A stretch of 64,000 nt of DNA from Bog-473 sp963736525 (GCA_963736525.1 CAVTPF010000010.1:124001-188000); one strand, 5' to 3'. Numbered from the stretch's first letter, positions 35,376-44,377 are shown. Notes: generated by a model from the sequence alone, not told the origin. Made by a program: numbers and translations.

Positions 35376-35412
35376 TGCACAAGATCGGTGTGATCGGCGT
35401 AACTTCGGCCTC

Positions 35413-35628
35413 ATGGAGAGGTCTTCATTGAACCCAGACGTGCTCGCCACTGCGCTGCGAGTCTGGGTCGGCTTCGAATTGCCGGACGACGAGGAAACAG
35501 CGGACCAGACCGTTGAGCTTGCCCTCGATCTGTACTCGCGTGGCGCCTCTATCGAGGAGACCTGTGCATGGGCCCGTTCATTCAGCACCAGGTGGGCGAG
35601 CACGGCGCCGATCTCGAGGGGGGCGTAA
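35413..35628 (+). CDS. Small hypothetical protein, possibly the 5' part of a broken gene
   Basis: The 71-residue frame begins Met-Glu-Arg-Ser-Ser-Leu and contains 'ELPDDEETADQTVELALDLYSRGASIEE', a helical, acidic stretch. The last 17 residues look less protein-like. The frame ends with TAA at 35626-35628, and the next triplet in the same frame is GTG, where the following frame starts. Either these are two abutting genes or one gene interrupted by a nonsense change. No family is recognised. A box precedes the ATG. Confidence 0.45.
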   Translation: MERSSLNPDVLATALRVWVGFELPDDEETADQTVELALDLYSRGASIEETCAWARSFSTRWASTAPISRGA

Positions 35629-36114
35629 GTGTCGCCGTGGAAGAGACGTCGCCAAGGTGACGCTTCCGACCCTCTCTGTCGGGAGCTCGTGGAGGACTGC
35701 GTGGCCTTTCTCGATGGTCGTTTGGTTGAAGTCCTCGAAGACCGAAAGGCCACGGTGCCCACGTGGGCCTGGACCAACCTGTTGGCTCATGGCTCCATGG
35801 AGGACTTGAGGCTCGCCAGCCTCGAAGAGCATGTCCACCGTGGGGACAAGTACTGGGAGTGGCGGGAGAGTCGCTCCCAGCTGGCGGCCCTCATGCTTGC
35901 GTCTGCCCGGTCCTTCGGCCCGCTGCTGGCACTCCAACAAGAAGCGGCCCTCATCCCGCTCGAGCTGATGCTGGCCGCTCGACCCGAGCGGAACCTCTGC
36001 AACCCCACTGACTGGGTGGCACAGGTCGATGCGGTGCTGCGGCGCCACCGAGACAATCTGCGCGCAATGAACCTCGATATTGACCCCAATTCACAGAACG
36101 GAGAGCGGCCATGA
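35629..36114 (+). CDS. Hypothetical helical protein
   Basis: The frame has 161 residues from GTG 35629; the true start may differ. After a basic stretch it reads 'LCRELVEDCVAFLDGRLVEV', then 'PTWAWTNLLAHGSMEDLRLAS' and 'LEEHVHRGDKYWEWRESRSQLAAL', ending in a helical region with 'LQQEAALIPLELMLAAR'. It is cytoplasmic with no enzyme motif. Its stop overlaps the next start (ATGA), so the set 35413-36326 is one transcript, probably driven from the box at 35362, with hsp20 following. No family is recognised. Confidence 0.6.
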   Translation: MSPWKRRRQGDASDPLCRELVEDCVAFLDGRLVEVLEDRKATVPTWAWTNLLAHGSMEDLRLASLEEHVHRGDKYWEWRESRSQLAALMLASARSFGPLLALQQEAALIPLELMLAARPERNLCNPTDWVAQVDAVLRRHRDNLRAMNLDIDPNSQNGERP

Positions 36115-36326
36115 GGGTGCGATTCCATCGAGACCATGCATCGGTACGAGAGTTTTGCGCAACAGTGCCTCCGTCGGTCCATGTCCTGCCAAGCGAGAAG
36201 GAGCTTCGTGAAGCCGTCGAACGAGCGGCGGAGTTTCACCAGCGAAGGGCCACGCTTCAGCGCGCACGCTCCGAGCGCTACGAAGCCCTCCTGGCCGTTC
36301 CAGTCGATCATCCCGTTCTGGACTAG
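36111..36326 (+). CDS. Small hypothetical protein
   Basis: The protein has 71 residues, with its start overlapping the upstream stop by four bases (ATGA). It reads as an N-terminal strand-like part followed by a charged helix ('EKELREAVERAAEFHQRRA', 'LQRARSERYEALLAV'). There is no membrane span or known motif. Tight coupling to the preceding gene suggests the two products work together. It lies 95 bases upstream of hsp20. Confidence 0.55.
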   Translation: MRVRFHRDHASVREFCATVPPSVHVLPSEKELREAVERAAEFHQRRATLQRARSERYEALLAVPVDHPVLD

Positions 36327-36421
36327 ATCGCATGTGAGGTGGTCCGGGGAGGACGAAAGCCTCTAGCGGGTTTCCACAGGCTCGTTCACGCTTGAGTACA
36401 CCAGTTGGACAAGGAGGAGCC

Positions 36422-36841
36422 ATGGCACTGACACGATGGGAGCCGTTTGCGCTGGATCTACCGGATCGCTGGAAGAGGTTGTTCGATCTCGTTCCAGACG
36501 GCGAGCGTTGGATGAGGGTCGAGGAGATCCACGAAGACGACACGCTGGTGATACGAGCTGAGCTGCCCGGCGTCGACCCCGACAAGGACGTCGAGATCTC
36601 AGTTTCGGACGGTGTCTTGCACATCGAAGGTCGACGTGAAGAGCGCAAGGAGAACAAGGACGAACGCTCGTATCGATCCGAGTTCCACTACGGGACCTTC
36701 AGCCGGGACCTGGCCTTGCCCAAGGGAGTGGACGGCAAGCAGGTCAAGGCGTCCTACCGCGACGGCATTCTCGAAGTGCGCATTCCCTGGCCCGCACCAA
36801 AGGCCGAGACTCCCGAGCGGGTCGCCATCAGTCGTACCTGA
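36422..36841 (+). CDS. Hsp20/alpha-crystallin small heat-shock protein
   Basis: The protein has 139 residues from ATG 36422, with a strong Shine-Dalgarno (aaggagga). The alpha-crystallin domain spans about 35-130: 'RVEEIHEDDTLVIRAELPGVDPDKDVEISVSDGVLHIEGRR' (in parts) and 'SEFHYGTFSRDLALPKGVDGKQVKASYRDGILEVRIPWP'. It binds unfolding proteins as an oligomeric holdase. The mycobacterial relative HspX (Rv2031c) is the hallmark DosR-regulon protein. No DosR-like box stands at 42.5 here; being leadered, it may be read from the upstream operon or its own promoter. A very strong GC hairpin follows at 36886-36938. Confidence 0.95.
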   Translation: MALTRWEPFALDLPDRWKRLFDLVPDGERWMRVEEIHEDDTLVIRAELPGVDPDKDVEISVSDGVLHIEGRREERKENKDERSYRSEFHYGTFSRDLALPKGVDGKQVKASYRDGILEVRIPWPAPKAETPERVAISRT

Positions 36842-36885
36842 GTCGATTGCCTGAGGTTTTACGCCCACGCCTCTCATACAGCCCG

Positions 36886-36938
36886 GTCGCCCCACCCCCA
36901 CCCCCACCCCCACCCCCCGGGGGAGGGGGTGGGGCGAC
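36886..36938. terminator. C-tract/G-tract hairpin, possible terminator and G-quadruplex
   Basis: The stretch has GTCGCCCCACCCCC on the left and its complement on the right (GGGGGTGGGGCGAC), with further CCCCCA repeats in the middle. RNA from the plus strand can fold a very stable hairpin. The minus strand carries at least four runs of four or more G and could form a G-quadruplex. It lies 45 bases past the hsp20 stop and just before the convergent PNPOx-like gene's end, so it may end transcription from either side. No T-tract is present. Confidence 0.6.
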
Positions 36939-37023
36939 ATAGGTGTTTGATTCACATGCCGGCTTGGCTGGAGGCGTTCCGTAGAGCTCGCTCGGTGTGT
37001 GCAGTGCTGGACGGGTGACGTAT

Positions 37024-37458
37024 CTACTGACGAGTCGGGGCTGTCGAAAAGCGACGACCACTTACCACGTCGGCACGGATGCGGACGACTCGTGCACCTG
37101 GTTCGATGATCTCGGGGTGGGGCACATGGGCCATCGGCACGTTCTCGGCGTCCTCGAGTGCCAGACCCTGGATGAGGACGCTCCATGCCTTGGACTCAGC
37201 GCCCTCGGCGCCACCCATGGGGGTCACCCCGTCCACCTGAAACGCCACGAGTCGAGCATCGACCTGGCGGAACAGCCCTTCACCGATCCGAAGGACGACA
37301 TCTGGCCCATGCACGCCGTAATCGACCGGTATGACCAGCGGTGCACCGTCTTGGGGAACTCCCAGGTGCCCATGCCGGTGTTCTTTGGCGCCGACCGCAA
37401 GAAGGCGGCGACACTCGGGCAGCGTCAGAACCTCGGAGCCCCGGTCATCGATCCACAC
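37024..37458 (-). CDS. Pyridoxamine 5'-phosphate oxidase-like (split-barrel) protein
   Basis: The protein has about 144 residues from GTG 37458; a TTG at 37494 is the longer choice. It begins 'LTLPECRRLLAVGAKEHRHGHLGVPQDGAPLVIPVDYGV', the pattern of the small FMN/F420-type split-barrel family, and continues 'LRIGEGLFRQVDARLVAFQVDGV' and 'GWSVLIQG'-like 'KAWSVLIQGLA'. It probably binds a flavin or deazaflavin; substrate unknown. M. tuberculosis Rv3129, a DosR-regulon gene, is of this kind. GTG 37458 is preferred because a GATCAT hexamer is at -12 to -7 and a box is 43.5 bases upstream. Confidence 0.78.
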   Translation of the reverse strand: MWIDDRGSEVLTLPECRRLLAVGAKEHRHGHLGVPQDGAPLVIPVDYGVHGPDVVLRIGEGLFRQVDARLVAFQVDGVTPMGGAEGAESKAWSVLIQGLALEDAENVPMAHVPHPEIIEPGARVVRIRADVVSGRRFSTAPTRQ

Positions 37459-37494
37459 GGCTCCATGATCAACGGATTGCGCGGCTGGCCACAA

Positions 37495-37508
37495 GGGTCA
37501 AAGGTCCA
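37495..37508 (-). promoter_or_regulatory. DosR-like box of the PNPOx-like gene
   Basis: In gene orientation it reads TGGACCTTTGACCC, centred 43.5 bases before GTG 37458, with GATCAT at -12 to -7. Confidence 0.5.
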
Positions 37509-37537
37509 CAGCCGATGACCCGAAGGAGTCGCACCGT

Positions 37538-37557
37538 CAAGGGTCCTACGACCCTTG
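37538..37557 (+). promoter_or_regulatory. Perfect palindrome upstream of the glycosyltransferase gene
   Basis: Arms CAAGGGTC and GACCCTTG flank the spacer CTAC. The core GGGTCCTACGACCC is centred 43.5 bases before ATG 37591 and CACCAT sits at -13 to -8. It differs from the other boxes at one base in each half (GGGTC for GGGAC). Confidence 0.55.
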
Positions 37558-37590
37558 GAACTGGTCGACCTCCCTGCCACCATGGACGCC

Positions 37591-38775
37591 ATGACCCAAC
37601 GCCTCGATTGCGAGACCCCGAGCCAGGCCCTCACCCGGAGCCCGCTGCGCGTGGGCATCATCGCCCCTCCGTGGCTACCCGTCCCCCCCGTCGCCTACGG
37701 TGGCACCGAAAACGTTCTCGACATCCTCGCCCGGGGCCTGGTCGTAGCGGGCGCCGATGTCGTGCTCGTCACGACCGGCGATGCCACCTGCCCGGTGCCA
37801 CGCCGCTGGGTGTTCCCTCATTCGCTGGGTGTCGGCAACGGAGGCGTTGCAGAAGAAGCGTGCCACGCCATCGGTGCCTACTCCTTGTTGAGTGACGTTG
37901 ACATCGTCCACGACCACTCCATTTTGGGCCCTATCTATGCATTGAGCGTTCTGAGTCCTCCTGTCGTCACGACGAACCACGGACCGTTCAACGAGGTCCT
38001 CACGCCCGTCTACCGAGCCATCTCCCAACGAACGCCTGTGATCGCGATCTCTGATCACCAGGCATCGGAAGCAGACGGCGTCTCCATCGCAGCGGTCATC
38101 CACCACGGCATCGACGTCGAGCGGATACCGTTCGGCTCAGGCACGGGTGGTTATGCCGCGTTTCTCGGCCGCATGCACCCGAACAAGGGGATCGAGGAGG
38201 CGATCACGGCGGCGCGGGCCGCAGGAATGCCTATGCGGATCGCTGCCAAGATGACCGAGCTGGCCGAACGCGAGTACTTCAAAACTCGGGTGGTACCGCT
38301 TCTTGGCGGCGACATCGAGTACATAGGCGAACTAGGTCGGATAGAGAAGTACGACCTTCTCAAGGATGCCGTCTGCTTGCTCAACCCAATTCGGTGGGCC
38401 GAGCCTTTCGGCATGGTGATGATCGAAGCCATGGCGTGCGGCACTCCCGTCGTCACCAACAATCGTGGATCAGCCACAGAGATCGTCGATCACGGTGAGA
38501 CCGGCTTCCTTTGCGATGACGAGCCCTCGCTTGTCGCCGCCCTACGCAAGGTCACATCTCTCAGCCGATCGCGTTGCCGGGAGGTGGTTGAGCAGCGGTT
38601 TTCGTCTCGTCGGATGTCGGCTGAGCACATCACGCTGTATCGCCGACTGATCTCTGAGGTGGTGGATTGCCCGGACACCGATCGGCTCAGGTCGGCCAGC
38701 CCCAGAGGCCTTCGACTTGAGGGGGCCCCACATGGTGATCGCTCGTCGAAGTCGGCGTCAGTCCCCGTGACTTGA
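37591..38775 (+). CDS. Glycosyltransferase family 4
   Basis: The protein has 394 residues from ATG 37591; earlier in-frame starts exist at 37555 and 37582. The N-terminal acceptor domain has 'VPPVAYGGTENVLDILARGLV' and 'DIVHDHSILGP'. The donor domain has 'FLGRMHPNKGIEEAITAA' and the nucleotide-sugar motif 'EPFGMVMIEAMACGTPVVTNN' (Glu-x7-Glu). Members transfer a sugar from an NDP-sugar with retention. The glycogen debranching enzyme, HAD-GH65 fusion and USP follow on the same strand, so a role in storage glucan or trehalose-type metabolism is plausible but not shown. Confidence 0.9.
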   Translation: MTQRLDCETPSQALTRSPLRVGIIAPPWLPVPPVAYGGTENVLDILARGLVVAGADVVLVTTGDATCPVPRRWVFPHSLGVGNGGVAEEACHAIGAYSLLSDVDIVHDHSILGPIYALSVLSPPVVTTNHGPFNEVLTPVYRAISQRTPVIAISDHQASEADGVSIAAVIHHGIDVERIPFGSGTGGYAAFLGRMHPNKGIEEAITAARAAGMPMRIAAKMTELAEREYFKTRVVPLLGGDIEYIGELGRIEKYDLLKDAVCLLNPIRWAEPFGMVMIEAMACGTPVVTNNRGSATEIVDHGETGFLCDDEPSLVAALRKVTSLSRSRCREVVEQRFSSRRMSAEHITLYRRLISEVVDCPDTDRLRSASPRGLRLEGAPHGDRSSKSASVPVT

Positions 38776-38996
38776 GAATCGATGCAGACTGTGCGACACA
38801 TTCGGATTGGCGAAACCACCAATTGTCCTCATGAGTGAGTACTCTTGCCTCTGCAAGAGGGGGGCGTCCTCCTGAAGGTATGTGCCCGGACGTTTCAAGA
38901 CTCAAGCGGACCATGCCGACAGCAGAATTCATCCGTCATGAATCAGCACGTGGATGATCTCGCCGTCCGATTCACGAGGCAAAAGGTGGCTAATCG
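38776..38996. other. Spacer between glycosyltransferase and debranching enzyme
   Basis: About 220 bases with no frame of interest. I found no DosR-like palindrome at the standard spacing before the GTG at 38997. Confidence 0.4.
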
Positions 38997-41153
38997 GTGA
39001 CACAAGCCTGGGCCTATGGGGGGTCACCTGGCGTTGGGGCGGTGGGGTCCGTGACGCTGGTGGAGGGGGCAACCTTTTGCATAAGCGCCCCAAGCGGCGA
39101 TATCCGACCCGGGGCCGAGCAGGGCCTGTTCTTTCGTGACACCCGGTTCCTCAGTCACTTCGCGCTGACGGTCGACGGTCTCGAATTGGAAGCTTTGGCT
39201 GCGCACTGTCCGGCACCCTATGCCGGCACGTTCATCACCCGAAGACCCCCGAGGGCCGGGACCGCGGACAGCACCCTACTCGTCGTGCGCCGCCGGTATG
39301 TGGGCAACGGCATGCGCGAGGACGTCGTCGTGCGCAACCTCGGGAGCGAGGCAGCCGGTCTGCTCCTCCTGCTGGAAGTCGACGTGGACTTTGCCGGGTT
39401 GTTCGAGGTCAAGGAAGGGAGGGCCCGACGCCGCGATGGCATCGAGGCAGTAGCCGACACATCTGATCTCTCGATGAGCTATCAGTTCGGGGCCGACAGT
39501 CGCGCCGTGCGGGTGACCGGGGACGCGCAGGCCAAGGCTCTGCCCGGACAGATCACGTGGCAGCTCGTGGTGGAGCCTCGAGCTGACGTCTCGGTGAGCA
39601 TTCAGGTCATCCCTGCGCAAGATGGCGTCGAGATCCCTCCTCGGTACGCGCCCGGCCAACCCATCGAGACGAGCCAGCCCGCCGCACGACACGAGGCCTG
39701 GCGCCAGAGCGCGCCCTTGGTGCACACGCCCGAAGAGCGACTGGGTACCCTCCTGGCCACCAGCGCCGAGGACATCGGCGCGCTCCGCATGTTCGATCCT
39801 GACCACCCCGATCGCGTCGTGGTGGCGGCAGGAGTCCCCTGGTTCATGACCCTTTTCGGGCGCGACTCGCTCCTCACCAGCTGGATGTTGCTCCCGGTCG
39901 ACCCGACCGTGGCCCTGGGTACCCTGCAGACGCTGGCCCAGCTGCAAGGCGAGAAGGTCGACCCCCTCACCGAGGAGGAACCCGGTCGCATCCTCCACGA
40001 GGTCCGATCGGGCCCTGACGCAGAGATGGCCCTGGGCGGGGGCAACCTCTACTACGGCAGCATCGACGCAACTCCCCTGTTCGTGATGCTGTTGGGAGAA
40101 TTGCGACGTTGGGGATTGGCGACCTCGGAGGTGGACGCTCTCGTCCCCCACGCCGACCGCGCGTTGGAATGGATGGAACAATTCGGCGATCGTGATGGCG
40201 ACGGTTTCATCGAGTACCAGCGCGCCACGGACCGTGGGCTCGTCAACCAAGGTTGGAAGGACTCGTTCGACGGCATCAACTTCGCGACCGGGGATCTCGC
40301 CCGACCTCCGATCGCGCTCGCCGAGGTTCAGGGCTATGCCTATGCGGCGTTTCTCGCCCGGTCCCACTTCGCCCGCGAAGTGGGAGATCTCGACGTCGCC
40401 CGCCATTGGTCGGAGCGAGCGCGTCGGCTGAAGCGGCAGTTCAATGAGTTGTTCTGGCTCCCCGACCGGGGCTATTTCGCCGTTGCGCTCGACACGGAGA
40501 AGCGCCAGGTCGATGCCTTGGCGTCCAATATGGGGCACTGCCTGTGGACTGGAATCATCGATCAGGACAAAGCCGCTTCCGTTGCGCGCCACATCATGAG
40601 CCCGGAGATGTTCACCGGCTTCGGGGTGCGCACCCTCGCCTCGTCGATGGGAGCCTACAACCCTATGAGCTACCACAATGGGTCCGTCTGGCCCCATGAC
40701 AACGCCATCGTGGCGGCGGGTCTCATGCGCTACGGCTTCGTCGCTGAGGCCCAACGAATCGCCCTCGGGTTGCTCGACGCATCCGAGCAGATCGGGAGCC
40801 GGCTACCGGAGTTGTTCTGCGGATTCGACCGACAAGACTTCAGCCTGCCGGTCGCCTATCCCACGTCATGCGCACCACAGGCGTGGGCAGCGGCCGCTCC
40901 GCTCTACCTCCTGCGAACGCTGTTGCGCTTCGATCCATGGGTGCCCTTTGGGAGAGTCTGGTGTGACCCGGCCGTACCCGAGGAATACCTGCCGCTCCGG
41001 ATCGACCGGATCAACCTGGCCGGAAGCAAGGTGAGCATCGACATCACCAAGGATGGGTGGCACGTCGAAGGACTGCCCGAAGGTATGGTTCTCGAACGTG
41101 CCGCTCGCCATCCGATCACGGCCACGGAAACCGGACTGGGGTTTGAAATCTGA
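38997..41153 (+). CDS. Glycogen debranching enzyme (amylo-alpha-1,6-glucosidase type)
   Basis: The protein has 718 residues from GTG 38997. The N-terminal beta domain (about 1-250) contains 'FFRDTRFLSHFALTVDGLELE', typical of GDE_N. The alpha/alpha barrel holds 'GVPWFMTLFGRDSLLTSWML', 'YYGSIDATPLFVMLLGEL', 'NQGWKDSFDGINF' and 'YHNGSVWPHDNAIVAAGL'. It would trim alpha-1,6 branches of glycogen-like polymers in the cytoplasm. It lies between a GT4 enzyme and the GH65 fusion, so the three may manage a glucan reserve. Length and motif order are normal. Confidence 0.93.
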   Translation: MTQAWAYGGSPGVGAVGSVTLVEGATFCISAPSGDIRPGAEQGLFFRDTRFLSHFALTVDGLELEALAAHCPAPYAGTFITRRPPRAGTADSTLLVVRRRYVGNGMREDVVVRNLGSEAAGLLLLLEVDVDFAGLFEVKEGRARRRDGIEAVADTSDLSMSYQFGADSRAVRVTGDAQAKALPGQITWQLVVEPRADVSVSIQVIPAQDGVEIPPRYAPGQPIETSQPAARHEAWRQSAPLVHTPEERLGTLLATSAEDIGALRMFDPDHPDRVVVAAGVPWFMTLFGRDSLLTSWMLLPVDPTVALGTLQTLAQLQGEKVDPLTEEEPGRILHEVRSGPDAEMALGGGNLYYGSIDATPLFVMLLGELRRWGLATSEVDALVPHADRALEWMEQFGDRDGDGFIEYQRATDRGLVNQGWKDSFDGINFATGDLARPPIALAEVQGYAYAAFLARSHFAREVGDLDVARHWSERARRLKRQFNELFWLPDRGYFAVALDTEKRQVDALASNMGHCLWTGIIDQDKAASVARHIMSPEMFTGFGVRTLASSMGAYNPMSYHNGSVWPHDNAIVAAGLMRYGFVAEAQRIALGLLDASEQIGSRLPELFCGFDRQDFSLPVAYPTSCAPQAWAAAAPLYLLRTLLRFDPWVPFGRVWCDPAVPEEYLPLRIDRINLAGSKVSIDITKDGWHVEGLPEGMVLERAARHPITATETGLGFEI

Positions 41154-41363
41154 CTCTCAGGGGTTCGCGCCCTCGCGGAAGGTTCTTCCCCCGACTGGAG
41201 GTCGGTGCCCTGAACTCCTGACTCGACCCGCTTGATCGGCGTTGGGAGGTTGATGGCGGAAGGGATGGGCCTTCGTGTGACCATCGCCCCTAGCGGGCCG
41301 GGGTGCGTGCGTGGACGATGTCTGAGTGGGGCATGACGTAGGTGTCGATCAGGCATTGAGCGA

Positions 41364-44300
41364 GTGACGCCGAGAACGCCCCCGCCTCCTGGTCGGTTTC
41401 CCTCTCGTCGACGGACGGCGTTCTCGGACGAGACCTTCGACGCCCTCCTCTTTGACTGGGACGGCACCGCAGTGCCAGATCGCGACGCCGATGCCAAAGA
41501 ACTTCGGGAGCGTGTCGAGGCCCTCAGTGATGCGGGTCTTCACATTTTCATCGTCAGCGGCACCCACGTGGAGAACGTGGACAGTCAGCTTCAGGCGAGA
41601 CCACGCGGCCGAGGCCACCTGTTCTTGTGCTGCAACAGGGGTTCGGAGGTCTTTCAGGTAGACGGGGAAGGAGCACAGATCCTGTACCGACGCTCGGCCA
41701 GCGTTGATGAGGACCGAGCACTTGACCTCGCTGCCGCACAGACGGTGGAACACCTCGGAGAGCGAGGTCTGGAGGCACGAATCGTGGCCGACCGCCTGAA
41801 TCGTCGCAAGATCGATCTCATCCCGGTCCCGGAGTGGACCGATCCCAAGAAGGCAGACATCGGGCGGCTGCTCAAGGCCGTCATGGCACGCCTCTCTGCG
41901 GTCGACATGGCGGACCTCTCCGAGGTCATCGACCTCGCGGCGGACGAGGCGCGTGCGGCGGGGATCGCTGATCCGCGGATTACGAGCGACGTCAAACACG
42001 TTGAGATCGGATTGACCGACAAGTCCGACTCGGCGCGCTGGGCGGCCGACTGGCTCGCTCGGCGCGGCATCACCGGCGAGCTCATTCTCGTCGGTGGGGA
42101 CGAGTTCGGTCCAATCGGTGGTGCCACGGGCAGTGACTCGTTCATGGTGGTGGACGCCCTTTCCCGCGCGCCGGTCGTCTCGGTCGGAGTCGAGCCCAAC
42201 GGCGTTCCGGAGGGCGTCATGCACCTCGGTGGCGGTCCGAGCCGTTTCGCAGAGCTCCTCGACGTGCAGCTCACCCGCCGAGCGGACCACCGGGTGCCGC
42301 GCATCGACCGCAATCCGGGTTGGGTTCTCCCCCTGCCCCTGCGGATCAACCACGTCCGGGTGGCCGAGTCGCTCGGCTGGCTTGGCAACGGGTGGGCGGG
42401 AACGCGTGGTTCGCTCGAGGAAGACGGACCCGACTCCACCCCATTGTTTCTCGTGGCTGGCCTCTATGGTGACGATGGGAGCATGCTCCCCGGGCCGGTG
42501 TGGACCGGATTCGACCAGCCCTTGGGCTCCCACCGCCGCACTGAGCTCTGGCTCGATCTCCGCACCGGCACGCTGGTGCGTGGCAGTCCGACGGGGTCCA
42601 GCCTGCGATCGATGCGTTTCGTGTCCGCCGCTTCCCCACACGCCATGGCACTGAGAGCCGAAGCGCCAGCGGGCCGTATCGAGCCAGGCAATCCCCTGCG
42701 GCCTCCCACGGATGACCGTGGGTTCACAAGGGAGGAGAGACCGGGCGTCGACCTCGTCTTCACCGGCTCCGGCGACCAGCGGTTGGCGGTGGCGGCGCAG
42801 CAGCGGGTGACCATGGTCGATGGTCGCGACGTCGTTGAGCGATTGGCAGCATGGGCTGCTCCCCCCGCCGGAGCGGACGGTTCCCGCCTCGCCGGCGAGT
42901 ACCTCGAGCAGGCAGAAGACCTCGGCTTCGACGCACTGCTGGCTGAGCACAGATGCGCCTGGGCCCAGATGTGGGAGGACGCGGAGGTGGTGATCGAAGG
43001 GGATCACGATGACGTCGCGGAGGATCAACTGGCGGCGCGCTTCGCGGTGTTCCACCTGCTCGTCGCGGCCGCACCCGATGGCGACGCAGCGGTGGGAGCC
43101 CGCGGCCTGACAGGGCACGCCTATGAGGGGCATGTCCTCTGGGACGCTGATGTCTTCGTGCTTCCGGCCCTCGCTGCCATCCGACCGGCTTCCGCGCGTG
43201 CGATTCTCGAATACCGCATCCGCCGTCTCCCCGCTGCGCGACAACTTGCCAAGGCACACGGATTCGCTGGCGCCCGCTTCCCCTGGGAGTCGGCCCGCGA
43301 CGGACGCGACGTCACCCCGACCCACGTCCGGGGACCCCGGGGCAACCTGATCCCGATAGCGACGGGTGCACACGAGGAGCACATCGTCGCCGATGTGGCG
43401 TGGGCCGCCGCGGAATACGCCGCATGGACCGGGGACACGGCATTCTTAGCGGGAGGGGGCCGTGATCTCGTGGTGGAGACGGCCCGCTACTGGGCCAGCC
43501 GACTACGACCTGATTCTGAACACCGCGGGCACCTGGACCACCTCATGGGGCCGGACGAGTACCACCAGCTCGTCGACGACAACGCGTACACGAACGTGAT
43601 GGCACGCTGGAATCTTCGCCGGGGTGCAGAAGTCCTCACCCGGACGAACGGCGACCCAAAGGAGGCTGAGACGTGGCGGGCACTGGCGGACTGCCTGGTA
43701 GACGGGTGGGACTCGGAGCGGGGTCTTTACGAGCAATTCGCCGGCTACTTCGACCTGGAGCCCCTGCTGATGACCCAGATAGGCCCGCCGCCGCTGGCCG
43801 TTGACATGATACTGGGCAGCGAGCGGGTCAACGGCTCCCAGCTGATCAAACAGGCCGACGTACTCATGCTGTACCACCTGCTCCCCGACGAGGTCGTCCC
43901 GGATTCCCTTGCCACGACTCTCGCCTTCTATGAACCCCGTACTGCCCATGGCAGCTCGCTCTCGCCCGCGATCTCTGCAGCACTGCTCGCACGCGCCGGG
44001 GAACCCGAGCGCGCCTTGGAGCTGTTCCGATTGGCCGCGCGGCTCGACATGGACGATCTGACCGGCACGACCGCTGGGGGTCTGCACCTGGCCACCATGG
44101 GCGGAGTCTGGCAGGCACTGGCGTACGGGTTCCTCGGTTTGCGGGCGCACGCCGAGACTCTGTCAGTCGATCCTTCTCTCCCCGAGGAGTGGTCGGCACT
44201 GGAGCTTCGCTTCAGGTTCCATGGAAGGCGAGTTCACATCCGCGCGGAACACGATTCGGTCACCGTCCGATGCGACGGTTCAATCCGCGTACGTGTCGGT

Positions 44301-44366
44301 CTCCAGGACCCCGCACGCTGTGAGGCTCCGGGGCGCACATTCACGACAGATCGCAGTACGGGTTGA
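41364..44366 (+). CDS. HAD phosphatase - GH65 fusion (trehalose/kojibiose-type)
   Basis: The protein has 1000 residues from GTG 41364. The first 300 form a HAD-type domain: motif I 'LLFDWDGTAVPDRD', a later acidic motif 'VGGDEFGPIGGATGSDS'. From about 320 the chain is a GH65 enzyme: beta-sandwich start, then the alpha/alpha barrel with 'MGPDEYHQLVDDNAYTN' (general acid Glu) and 'KQADVLMLYHLL'. GH65 acts on alpha-glucosides such as trehalose or maltose, by phosphorolysis or hydrolysis. M. tuberculosis OtsB1 (Rv2006), a DosR-regulon gene, joins HAD-type phosphatase and GH65 domains in the same way. The USP gene follows after 11 bases. Confidence 0.88.
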   Translation: MTPRTPPPPGRFPSRRRTAFSDETFDALLFDWDGTAVPDRDADAKELRERVEALSDAGLHIFIVSGTHVENVDSQLQARPRGRGHLFLCCNRGSEVFQVDGEGAQILYRRSASVDEDRALDLAAAQTVEHLGERGLEARIVADRLNRRKIDLIPVPEWTDPKKADIGRLLKAVMARLSAVDMADLSEVIDLAADEARAAGIADPRITSDVKHVEIGLTDKSDSARWAADWLARRGITGELILVGGDEFGPIGGATGSDSFMVVDALSRAPVVSVGVEPNGVPEGVMHLGGGPSRFAELLDVQLTRRADHRVPRIDRNPGWVLPLPLRINHVRVAESLGWLGNGWAGTRGSLEEDGPDSTPLFLVAGLYGDDGSMLPGPVWTGFDQPLGSHRRTELWLDLRTGTLVRGSPTGSSLRSMRFVSAASPHAMALRAEAPAGRIEPGNPLRPPTDDRGFTREERPGVDLVFTGSGDQRLAVAAQQRVTMVDGRDVVERLAAWAAPPAGADGSRLAGEYLEQAEDLGFDALLAEHRCAWAQMWEDAEVVIEGDHDDVAEDQLAARFAVFHLLVAAAPDGDAAVGARGLTGHAYEGHVLWDADVFVLPALAAIRPASARAILEYRIRRLPAARQLAKAHGFAGARFPWESARDGRDVTPTHVRGPRGNLIPIATGAHEEHIVADVAWAAAEYAAWTGDTAFLAGGGRDLVVETARYWASRLRPDSEHRGHLDHLMGPDEYHQLVDDNAYTNVMARWNLRRGAEVLTRTNGDPKEAETWRALADCLVDGWDSERGLYEQFAGYFDLEPLLMTQIGPPPLAVDMILGSERVNGSQLIKQADVLMLYHLLPDEVVPDSLATTLAFYEPRTAHGSSLSPAISAALLARAGEPERALELFRLAARLDMDDLTGTTAGGLHLATMGGVWQALAYGFLGLRAHAETLSVDPSLPEEWSALELRFRFHGRRVHIRAEHDSVTVRCDGSIRVRVGLQDPARCEAPGRTFTTDRSTG

Positions 44367-44377
44367 AAGGAACAGAT

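Noticed and set aside
36373..36386. DosR-like box before hsp20
   Set aside because: No match was found at 42-45 bases before ATG 36422, even though the mycobacterial homologue is a DosR target. The gene has a strong ribosome site and may be read from upstream.
41311..41325. GTGGACGATGTCTG before the HAD-GH65 gene as a box
   Set aside because: The distal half is partial, the proximal half is absent and the centre is not at 42.5-44.5.
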